Shown here in pieces: positions 41,575 to 50,868 of a DNA stretch of 64,000 nt (its first letter is position 1; each line of letters starts with the position of its first letter). Made by a program: the position numbers and the translations under genes. The notes under the pieces are model-generated. The model had not been told where the DNA came from and made no database searches. It was given only the letters and a program-made list of their open reading frames with translations. This DNA is from Flectonema sp. DT1601 (Eukaryota; Euglenozoa; Diplonemea; Diplonemida; Diplonemidae): NCBI GenBank assembly GCA_964019425.1, contig OZ025829.1, forward strand, positions 558,001 to 622,000, given 5' to 3'.

Positions 41575-42240
41575 ATGCAGCACATGACTCGATTAGTCCA
41601 CCCAGCTAACATTATATTAGAAAACGTCAGATCGGCAAGGAATGTTGGTCATATTTTAAGAACAGCTGCATTGCTTGGAGGGAATACTGTTGGGTTGGCA
41701 GGGTTGAGTGCGAAACCAACTCAGAGAAACGTATTGAGAGGATCGTTAGGGGGAGATCAATTGGTATCAAGTTTCAATAGCAACACGACAAGTGGTGCAG
41801 TGGCATTGATGAAATGTAGTTTTCCAAAGATGATAATCATATCCGTTGAAACAACTCAAACATCAGTCGATTCTCTAAAGTTTTTTCAACAAAACGCAAC
41901 AAAACTATCCGACTCTGGCTTCGTTTTAATCTTCGGCAATGAAGTATCTGGTGTCGATGATCGAACGCTTGCGATGTCTCATCACCACATTCACATTCCT
42001 CTGTATGGACTTAAATCCTCTCTTAACGTTTCTGACTGTGCCTCAGTGATTCTATCACAGATGAGTACTACTGTCTCACCATCTCATAATATTACTGTAC
42101 CGAATGGAGTTTCATTTCCTTCTTTAACAGAATACCCTTCTGAGCTATCATCCAGGCCTGGTAACAAACATGCTGATGCATTTACGTCTTGGGCTAATGT
42201 CAGACTGAACGCAACTATTCACCCGATTCCTTATGGATGA
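41575..42240 (+). CDS. SpoU/TrmH-family RNA 2'-O-ribose methyltransferase
   Basis: 221 aa, single exon. The three SPOUT knot motifs are visible: motif 1 LENVRSARNVGHILRTAALL, motif 2 GFVLIFGNEVSGVDDRTL, motif 3 HIPLYGLKSSLNVSDCASVI. It methylates ribose 2'-OH in tRNA or rRNA using S-adenosylmethionine and works as a knotted dimer. Short and compact, without the N-terminal RNA-binding extension of TrmH/Trm3, so the target is uncertain. The start ATG lies 16 nt after GGTCAG; an earlier non-ATG extension of the frame is ignored. There is no obvious organellar presequence. It is near the tRNA-splicing endonuclease gene, two genes upstream. Confidence 0.93.
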   Translation: MQHMTRLVHPANIILENVRSARNVGHILRTAALLGGNTVGLAGLSAKPTQRNVLRGSLGGDQLVSSFNSNTTSGAVALMKCSFPKMIIISVETTQTSVDSLKFFQQNATKLSDSGFVLIFGNEVSGVDDRTLAMSHHHIHIPLYGLKSSLNVSDCASVILSQMSTTVSPSHNITVPNGVSFPSLTEYPSELSSRPGNKHADAFTSWANVRLNATIHPIPYG

Positions 42241-42564
42241 TTGTTGTTTGTTGTTGAGAATCAAGTAGTGGATAGGTCAGGTGCTGTCACTCGCAATGAC
42301 TGTGGTAGATTTAGTAGGATAGAAAGCTGTAGGATTATAAGATAATTTTTATACCTTCCTTTCCAGTGAAAACAGTAGTATGGAGCACATAAAGTTGGTG
42401 TTTGCTAACATTTATATCGTATGTTATTGGGGTTTTTACTTTTTTTTTTTTCTACACAGCGAAAACCCCCCCCCTCCCTCCCCCTCCCTTTCCTCCCTCT
42501 CTCCCATTCCTTGAATTCTGGTTCCCGTTGTATAATCATCACCTAATTAATATTAACTGCTCAT
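42241..42564. other. Intergenic DNA and C-rich 5' leader
   Basis: A T-rich tract and CTACACAG (to 42459) form the likely acceptor. The following 105-nt leader contains a striking C/T-rich block (about 42465-42505) and no upstream ATG. Confidence 0.5.
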
Positions 42565-43938
42565 ATGTCGTTACCTTGTGCGCCGATTAATTATGGAGTA
42601 TGCAGTCCCAGATGGAAGAAACAAGTTGAGTGTACTTCTGCTGTTCGAAAGCAACAAGACAACATCCCGTTGGGAATAAATACTACTTCTACTATGTCGT
42701 GTAAGAGTAGTTATACTCTTAGCAGTACACGTAAACGTATTCAGAATAACGTTTCACTTCCGCAGTTGCAGCAGGCTGAAACTGACAGCTTCGATGTTGG
42801 TAGTAGGATATTCGGGGAATACATAGTAACAAAACGATTAGGAAGGGGTTCCTTTGGAGCTGTTTTCGAAGCAGTGTATGGACCAACTGGTACTTGCGTA
42901 GCCATTAAGACTGCAAGTACAGCTCTTCCAGTACAACAGTTAAAACGAGAATCAGCTGCGTATGCTCACTGCCATGCTGCTGCGCAAAAAATGAATATTA
43001 GAGTGAATATACCGAAATTACACTGGGCTGGACCTTGTAAAAGTCGTCATATAATGATATTGGAATTACTAGGAAAAGATATTGAGAGCTTATCAAGTAT
43101 TGATCAGGGGAGACTACTACCAGAACAGGAATTGTCGAAAATAGCATGCAAGATGTTTGCAGTCATCAGATCGTTACACTGTAATACGTCTTGTTTACAT
43201 GGTGATATCAAACCAGCTAATTTCTCTTTGAAAGGAACAGATGTTTTTTTGCTTGATTTGGGATTTGCTAGACTCTGGAAAGACAACAACAATAATCATG
43301 TGGAATATTCAAAGTCTGAAGATAGATTTATCGGAACTCCGAGGTTCGCTAGCAGCTTCATTCATGATGGAATTCAACTCAGTAGAAGGGATGATTTAAT
43401 TTCATTTTGCTATACTTTAATTTATTTGTTGAGGGGTTCACTTCCGTGGGCTTCTCTCAAGAGCAACAAAGAAATACGAGACTGTAAGTCTGCACTGTCT
43501 TCCTTCCAATTAACTAATGGTCATACTTATTTGAGTCACTTCTATGAGCATGTTAGTACGTTACGGTTTAGTGAAGAACCCGATTATGATCTCCTTAATA
43601 ATCTTTTAGTTGATTGGTCCGTTGGGTTACAAAAATCTGTTCCAATTATCAAAGAAATTTTACCACCGATTCTCACAGATAATCATCAGTTCCAACAGCA
43701 ACCTCATTCTCTTAGGAGGGTTCTTACTGGAAAACCGTCTCCTCCTCCTGTTCCGAGGAATGCGAATTCTTTTAATCCGCACAGCCATCGGTTTAATACT
43801 CATCGACATCTCGTCAATGGCCTAATGCGTGTAGGAGTATCTCACTGTGATCCATCTCTACCTCCACATCCTTCTCCTCCTGCTGCACTTCGAGTATTGC
43901 CTTCAACATATATAGCAACCGCGCAAGGCGTTCAATAG
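42565..43938 (+). CDS. CK1-superfamily protein kinase (HGD/DLG variant)
   Basis: 457 aa, single exon. The kinase domain spans about residues 85-345: GRGSFGAVFEA, VAIKTAS, catalytic loop CLHGDIKPANFSL, LLDLGFARLW, FIGTPRFASSFIHDG, then SRRDDLISFCYTLIYLLRGSLPW, which is diagnostic of the casein kinase 1 superfamily. HGD replaces the usual HRD, as in the VRK branch, and DLG replaces DFG. Lys, catalytic Asp and metal Asp are kept, so activity is plausible. The C-terminal 100 residues are Pro/His/Ser-rich and disordered (KPSPPPVPRN). The N-terminal 80 residues are low-complexity. Last gene before a 6.9-kb desert. Confidence 0.9.
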   Translation: MSLPCAPINYGVCSPRWKKQVECTSAVRKQQDNIPLGINTTSTMSCKSSYTLSSTRKRIQNNVSLPQLQQAETDSFDVGSRIFGEYIVTKRLGRGSFGAVFEAVYGPTGTCVAIKTASTALPVQQLKRESAAYAHCHAAAQKMNIRVNIPKLHWAGPCKSRHIMILELLGKDIESLSSIDQGRLLPEQELSKIACKMFAVIRSLHCNTSCLHGDIKPANFSLKGTDVFLLDLGFARLWKDNNNNHVEYSKSEDRFIGTPRFASSFIHDGIQLSRRDDLISFCYTLIYLLRGSLPWASLKSNKEIRDCKSALSSFQLTNGHTYLSHFYEHVSTLRFSEEPDYDLLNNLLVDWSVGLQKSVPIIKEILPPILTDNHQFQQQPHSLRRVLTGKPSPPPVPRNANSFNPHSHRFNTHRHLVNGLMRVGVSHCDPSLPPHPSPPAALRVLPSTYIATAQGVQ

Positions 43939-44795
43939 ACAAGAAAATAGGCTACCGGGTACATAGTTGCTTAGGTAGGGGGGGGAAAAAAAAAAAAAAA
44001 AAAAAAAATAAGGGTGTGGTGAAACAAAAAGAAAAAAACGAAAAGAAAAGATAACCCTCGTCTGAACAAACCAGAGAGAGAAAAAAGAGTTTTAAGTCAA
44101 TACAATTAAAATATATTTTTATTTTTATTTTTATTATTATTATTTTTTCTAAATATCTGAAGTATAGGTTTTTATGTCGCCCAGTCGTTACTAAGAAATT
44201 GGATTTGTTAGTGTCTGCGCCTTTCTTCTCTTCAGTTGTTTAATTTTTTTTTTTTTTTTTTTTTTTGCAAAACTGTCTTTTTCTAAATACACCTTGCCAC
44301 CCTTCAACTGGTATTGTAATTGGTAACAGTCAACGGTGAGAATAGGTTTCGTCTTCGTTTATGAGTTTTTTTTTCCTTTTATTTTTACTAGTTTACCTTC
44401 TTAACAATCTTTTTTTTCTTTCTTTCTTTTTTTTTTTTTTTGCACCAATAAAAGTGAGGTGCCCAAATATTACTGTCCGCGATCAACAAAGGTATAAGAT
44501 TTTCTATCTGAAATGGGTTTTTTTTTTTAAATTTTTAAATTTTTTATTTATTTTTTTTTTTTTATTTATATGTGTGAGTTACCCACGGGAACCGTAACTA
44601 CTATGCAGCAACGGTTGGATTTAATTAACCTATCTATCACTGCCTTTTTGGAATGTTTATTTTTGAAGATGGAACTCAGCTGCTGACGAGCTCCGATTGA
44701 CAATAATAAATCAGTTTTCTTTTGAAACCTTTTTTTTGATAGGATGGATACTGATGAATCTGAGTCTAAGATAAAGGAATTTTTTTTTTTTTTTT

Positions 44796-44860
44796 TTAAC
44801 AATTACAAAATATTTTTCAGTCGATATTAATTTTTGTATTAATACCTAAAAGTTGTTACT
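44796..44860 (+). repeat. Dispersed structured element, family 3, copy B
   Basis: Counterpart of 31291-31370. The hairpin TATTAAT/ATTAATA is perfect here, flanked by CAGT and ACTG that can pair. Confidence 0.45.
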
Positions 44861-45473
44861 GTCTTTTTTTTTTTTTTTTTTTTTTTCATCGTCAAAAAAA
44901 GTAAGTTTCATCCCCCTTTTTTTTGTACTTTTTCTTGATTTTATTTTTATTAACCATAATTTTTTTTTCCCTTTTTCCCTTTTTTTTTTCATTTTCATTT
45001 TTTCATTAATTCATGCACTCTCTCCTTTGCCTTTGTTTTGACGATATATTTGTTTTTTTTTAAAAAAAAAAAAAAGAAACGAAAAGAAAAAAAAACTCCG
45101 ATACAACTGAAAAAAATGATATGATACTACATATAAGAATATAATAAGAAAAATGGGTAGTTCGTAAAAAAAAGAAGGGAAAAAAAAAAAAAAAAAAAAC
45201 TTCTGCTATTTGTTGATGTGTATTGATTTCCAACGACAACACGTTGTCACGATCGGCTTCGTCCTGTGAGTGGGAATGACTACGAATGACAACAAGTAAC
45301 TTTTTTGTTCTACACAAGTAGCGTGGGATAAGGTATTCGAATTACTTTTTTTAATTTTGAAAGATTGGGGACGGTTTTTTTTTTTTTTTTTTTTTTTTGA
45401 CTGTACTTTGATTTCAGGAAAAAAATAATAAAAACAAACAAACGCATTCTCTTCTTATGTGTGGGTTACTTTG

Positions 45474-45504
<31 letters not shown>

Positions 45505-45682
45505 GATGCTGTTTACTCCTCCATCATTGCTATGGTGAGGAAGGTTACTTCTTGACGATTTCTTTTTTTTTTTTTTTCGTTCTCCCCAGTGTCAATTAAG
45601 GTACGATGTGCGTCTGCTTCCTCTATGTATTTTATTCTCTTTTCTTGTACAAGCTGCAATGACGGTTGTTTTTATTTTTTTA

Positions 45683-45776
45683 TGTGAGGAGGAACATTTG
45701 TCTCCTCGCATGTTTTATTCTCTCTTTTTTTTTTAAATGCTCTTTGTTGTTTGAGTGGGATGGTTCTTCCCCGCTC
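45683..45776 (+). other. Two consecutive GU-containing hairpins
   Basis: TGTGAGGAG/CTCCTCGCA (45683-45710, 9 bp with one G-U) and GAGTGGG/CCCGCTC (45753-45776, 7 bp with one G-U) stand about 45 nt apart. Each is followed by a TTTTATTCT-like tail. G-U pairs in place of G-C hint that the structure matters as RNA. Confidence 0.4.
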
Positions 45777-46498
45777 GTTGATAGGTTCCTCAAAATAGTT
45801 TTATTCTGTTAGTTATGTGTTGTTGGTAGGCCTTTTTTTTTATTTTTTTTAGTCATAAAATTTTCATTCTGAGAGGTAAATCAGTCGGGTAGTGAGAACG
45901 TCTTATAGTGATGCTCTACCGTTAAGCAAGCTAGACTGCGTTGGCTACTCAGACGAACCAGCTCAAGATACAGCAACGTCCTGGTGACACAGAGCAAAAC
46001 AACTCTCTTCTGAGAGGAGTTTTTAAAGTATAGGTGATGGTTTTTTTTTTTTCAAAAAAAAAAAAAAAAATTAACGAAAAAATAAGATAAGTGTCTTTTT
46101 TTTTTTTTTTTTTTTTGCTTCTTTCCTTTCCCTCCTTTGTTTTTCTTTTTTTTACCCAAGGTGTTGCAATTTCCCATTAGTGTCTTGTTTGATTGTTTTT
46201 TTTTTTAAAGTAGTTAAAAAATTCTTGTGCTCACCCTTCATCCCGAGACGGTTTGTAGCCCTCGGCATAAGCGGATGTGGCAGTTCTCATACTTCTTTTC
46301 CCAATTAAAAAAAATAAAATAAAAATTTGTTATTAGTGTTTTCCTTTGAGTTTTGAGCGGGAAGGGGGAGCTTTCCTTGTTTGCATGTTTCTCGTTGGCC
46401 TTCTCCCGGAAAACTAACCCTTCCCTGGTACCTGTCAGATTTTATGGCCAATGTCAGATTTTACTATCGTTCGCCTGATTTTCTTTTATTTTATTTTA

Positions 46499-46611
46499 TA
46501 CCGACGTAGTCGGAGAAGAAACTATTCAGATTAAAAGCCGATATTTCTTATGGTCATAACTTATCACCTTACAGAATTCAGTCTGCGTTCAACTAAATAT
46601 AAGGCTAATCT

Positions 46612-46612
<1 letters not shown>
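46499..46612 (+). repeat. Dispersed structured element, family 1, copy B
   Basis: Starts with the same CCGAC-GTA-GTCGG hairpin and GAGAAGAAAC block as 7391. The core is bounded by CAGATT (46527-46532) and AATCTG (46607-46612) with ATTTCTTATGGTCAT inside. A T run of about 35 nt abuts the 3' end. Confidence 0.6.
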
Positions 46613-46650
<38 letters not shown>

Positions 46651-46791
46651 AAAGTTGTGCTTCAAAAAAAAAAAAAAAAAAAACACACACACAAACGAGT
46701 CGTATTTCTATCTCTTTTTTTATATTTTTTTATATTTTTCAGCAAGTCAAGTGCTGCTTCACTTGTAAGTTGATTTTATTTCTTTATTTTC

Positions 46792-46849
<58 letters not shown>
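46792..46849 (+). repeat. (ATT)n microsatellite, about 19 copies
   Basis: Uninterrupted TTA triplets in the gene desert. Confidence 0.95.
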
Positions 46850-47285
46850 CATTTTTTTTTTTTTGGAGAGAAGTCTAAGCTCGCTTTATGATGGCTCTCT
46901 CAGTGACGTTTTTTGAAAGGCATTCATATTTTTTTATTTTATTTTTTTGTTAGAATTATTGTCGTGATTGAATGAGTGCGTCAGGTGCGAATGTGTCCTG
47001 TCGTAGTCTCTCTCTGTTGTACACACGAGCTTTTTAAGCAAATTGGATGTGTTATTATCATTTTGATAATGATTTTAACCACGTTGTCCATTTATTGACT
47101 ACTATTTTTTTATTAATAAAAACGTACCCAAAAAAAAAAAAAAAAAAAAAATATTTTAAATTATGTGGTGGTATTTTCCTCCCTCTCTCTCTCTCTCTCT
47201 TTCTCTCTTTTTTTTCTTTTTCCAGTTTGTGGCAGTGAAAGTGATCGATCAACAAAGTTCAAGTGTTAATCATTCGTTCAAAAAA

Positions 47286-47310
47286 CAACAACAACAACAA
47301 CAACAACAAT
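47286..47310 (+). repeat. (CAA)n microsatellite, about 8 copies
   Basis: Short CAA triplet run in intergenic DNA. Confidence 0.9.
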
Positions 47311-47535
47311 AGAACAGTCAGTAACGAAACACGACAGTTGTTTCATGCATTTACAAACTGGCGGGAGGGGGGGGAGGAGAGGGAAGAAGAAGGGGAAAAA
47401 AAAAAACATTTAAATTATTTCTTTTCGAAAATTCGTTAGTCGGGTTTAAACTGCCTACTCAGACAAAGGCAAGACTGCAGTGAGGAAATTAAAAATACAA
47501 TCAAGTCTGATTAGGATATCTTAATACAGAAGAAG

Positions 47536-47572
<37 letters not shown>

Positions 47573-47903
47573 CTCTCTAATCAAGCCTCATCAGTACTTT
47601 CATTCTCTCTTTTTGGTTGGTCAACTTTTAAAGATTGGTAATCAACTGATTAATAATTTTGAGTTTTAGCTTGTTTTTAAGGTTTTTATTTTTTAAAAAA
47701 AAAAAAGAAGAAAAACGGGGAAAATTAATTTTGTCCGCTTGACGTTATTTATATATATTTTTTTCCCGATGTTTTTTTTTTTTTGTTAACTTAGTTTAGT
47801 TTGTTGATTCATATTGCATAGCACGTTCAATGTCAGTGTAAATCGACTAGTAGGGTTTCTCTTCGCTCTCTCTCTCTTTTTTTATTTTATTTTATTTTTT
47901 AAA

Positions 47904-47996
47904 TACCTACAAACCCCTTGTTTCGGTAGAAAGATATTTGTAGCGTAACTAACCTATTCCTTTATTAGGATTTCGTTTCCAAAGTTGCGCACAAAA
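47904..47996 (+). repeat. Dispersed structured element, family 2, copy B
   Basis: Counterpart of 13809-13902, same strand. Blocks TACCTACAAACCC, TTCGGTAGAA, GCGTAACTAAC and TCCTTTATTAGGATTT are conserved. The outer stem is TTTGT-GCG with CGC-ACAAA here, a sequence change that keeps pairing. Confidence 0.6.
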
Positions 47997-48812
47997 ACCA
48001 AATTAAATTGTTAGTAAAAAAAAGTAAAAAAAAAGTGAAGTTTGCCATTTCTTTTTTTTTTTTTGAACTGGCTTTCATCCCTGTATGCGAAGGTTGATAT
48101 CAGACTTCCAACATTATTATATTATTATTTATTTTATTTTTTTGTCTTTTTTTATTTCAACAACGTTGACTTCGATAAATGAATAAAAAAAATAAATAGA
48201 AATAACATAACAAATCATCAGTTTATGTTATCGGAAAATATTTTAGACAGGGAGAAAAAAAAAAAAAAAAGAAAAGTTGTAAATGTGCAGTCAGAACTAC
48301 ATTAAAAAAAAAAAAAAAAAAATGAAAAAAAAAAAAAAGAAAAAATATTTCTACGGATGTTATTATTGTTTATTTTGTCTGTGAGAGTCTCACGGTTGCT
48401 GGTAGCGATATAACTGTTACCCTGTTGAGCTTTTTCCTGGCTTTTTTTTTTTGGCTCCTAGGCTTCGTAAATAAATAAATATTTTTTTTAGTTAGCTGAC
48501 AAAAACACGTTTACCTTTTTTTTTTCTTCTTTTTTTCTTTTCTTTTTTTCTTCTTTTTCTCCCTTCTTCCCTTTCCACAGACTTACAAACAGCGCACAGT
48601 AGAGTACATCTGGTTATCCTCCCCTTTGGAGAGCTTTTTCCTTGAGCTTGACTTCCCTGTTTTTTCAGCATAATAAAGCGATGCATGCAGTTTCTTTTCC
48701 AGTTTCAGACTTCCTCCCCAGTTCAAGTCATACGTTACTAGATTCCCTCTCCAGTAAGAGTAAGTTACGAGACAACATTGTAAACTTTTTCACAGACAAG
48801 TCGGAATTTTTC

Positions 48813-48843
<31 letters not shown>

Positions 48844-49580
48844 TAGCAAAGTTTAGTTTTTTTTCTCTCTCTCAATATCATTTTTTCGCCAGTAGATAAT
48901 GATGAATTTTCCCTTTTTCACAAATACAATATTTTTTTTTCTTGTTTTAAAAAAAAAAAAAATCCTTGGCTTGTTTATCCACCCATATTTGATTGGCATT
49001 TTTCAATGAACTATTTTTATATAGTCCATCAGTGCCTCGAAGTTTCTTCCTTCTTCGTCAGAGAGAGTACCATGTGTTACAAAAAGAAATGGTATTTTTC
49101 TTGACGTGAATTATTATTCTGTTTTCTTTTTTTTTTTTTCATCCCCCATCTACTTTCCCCTCACACACTGTCGTCCTTTCCGATTCTTGTAGTGCATGGA
49201 ATTGACTCCGGACCCTGTGTCCGGATTAAGATATAGTTAAATCCATAAGGCCAGCACATAGTATTATCTATGATACTTCCCTGTAGTTGTCATAATGTAA
49301 TCTTTTCAGCAGGACTTTCTTTTTTTTTTTTTTTTTTTTTCCCCCTTTCCTTTGATATTCGCCAAAACTAATTGGCTTGGCTGAGTACACAAAGATGTTT
49401 GGACTGCGCTGATTTTCATACTTGTTATCTTGATTTCTTTTTTTTTTAGAGATTATTCGTTTTGGAATGAAGAAACCGCAGTTCAAAAAAAAAAAAAAAA
49501 TCGTTTTTCTATTTCTATTGTCAAATATATTGTGATTTCACAATATCATATTAGTTTCTTTTGCGAGTGTTCTTGTATGT

Positions 49581-49612
<32 letters not shown>

Positions 49613-50591
49613 TGATCAGATATTTGGCTCTTTGACAATTTTGTCAGCCCGTAACCCTCTCTCCCTTTTTTTTTTTTCATCTGGATTTCTTCTTTTAACC
49701 AAAAATAATAGGGGGGGGAGGTGCTCCATAATCGACGGAAAGGTTACTGTCATGCAAAAAAAAAAAAAAAAAAAAGTCAAGTCAAGTCACTTTATTAGTT
49801 CTCATCGCATTTTTGTTTTATTTACCTCGAGTGACAGACACAGCAAATAGTGTGCTTGCGTGGTGGCTTGTTCTGTTCTCTTGCTCTTTTTATTGTTAAA
49901 ATTGTCGGACCCACGCAATAGTTTTTATCGCTTCGTGTGTTTTCTGCAAGTTAAAGTTAGTTTATTTGTATGAAGTTCAATTCTTATGCTCCTTCACAGG
50001 GAGCGTTTTACTGACTGATTCGCGTGAAAGGAGCTCTAGCCAATTTGACTAAAGGTCATGGAGCAGTTAGCCTCGCTTTTAACACGTATGTACATTGCGA
50101 TTCTTTTTTTTTTTTTGTTTGTTCGCTTTTTCTTTTAAATGGCGGTTACAGAACTAGACGGATCCAAGAAGAAAGAAATTAGTGCGCAAAGAATAAGTGT
50201 CTGTTTTTTCTCCAGTCAACCGCGACTAGTATTCCGAAAATCTTAAGAAGAAGAAAAAAAAAAAAAAAAAAAAAAGAAAATGAAAAAAAAAAAGCGTTCT
50301 TAACTCGTGTTAAAGAAAGTAGAAACAACCATAAAAAAAAAAAAAAAAAATTAACAACAGAACAGATTCGGTCAAAAAAAAAAAAAAATCCCTCTACAAT
50401 AACACAAAAAAAAAAAAAAAAACATCAGTCTTACTGGCTTCAAGATGGGGTGATCTGTATTGTCTCACAGTCACTATTTTTTATGAGTCTCCCGAGGCAT
50501 TATTCGGGTCAATTCGGTTTCTCCTCACTCACATACTCATACACAGGAAGAAACCGTTCCTTTCTTGTTGCCAACCGACTGTTATTTTCCC

Positions 50592-50622
<31 letters not shown>

Positions 50623-50868
50623 TTCTTTTTTAAAATTAAAATTGAAATAATTGAGTTCTATGTGGTTGTTAATTCTATTTACCAGATCTAACCGTTTGCA
50701 CACAAAATCGCAGTTTCTTATTATGGTAAGCGTGGCAGTTCAGTGAAGGTTTTATTATTTCAGATTAGTTAGGGAGTTGTGCTAATTGGTGTTGATATCG
50801 ATTATTTTCCCTCAACAGGTCATCTAAGCCGAATAGATTTTTTTTATATCTTTTAGCCCATTTAAATA

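Larger units (their letters stand above)
43939..50868. other. 6.9-kb gene desert with dispersed structured elements
   Basis: No gene could be supported. Contents in order: family-3 element (44796-44860); two strong hairpins in series (45683-45710 and 45753-45776); family-1 element (46499-46612); an ATT triplet repeat (46792-46849); a CAA repeat (47286-47310); family-2 element (47904-47996); and a perfect hairpin TCCGGAC/GTCCGGA (49207-49225). Homopolymers are very frequent. An open frame near 48681 starting MHAVSFPVSDFLPSSS after a TTTTTTCAG is the only mildly protein-like piece, and it is not supported further. Confidence 0.5.

Noticed and set aside
48681-48800. Short gene starting MHAVSFPVSDFLPSSS after TTTTTTCAG
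   Set aside because: Only about 26 protein-like residues before a possible donor, with no convincing next exon; the rest of the frame is an A run.
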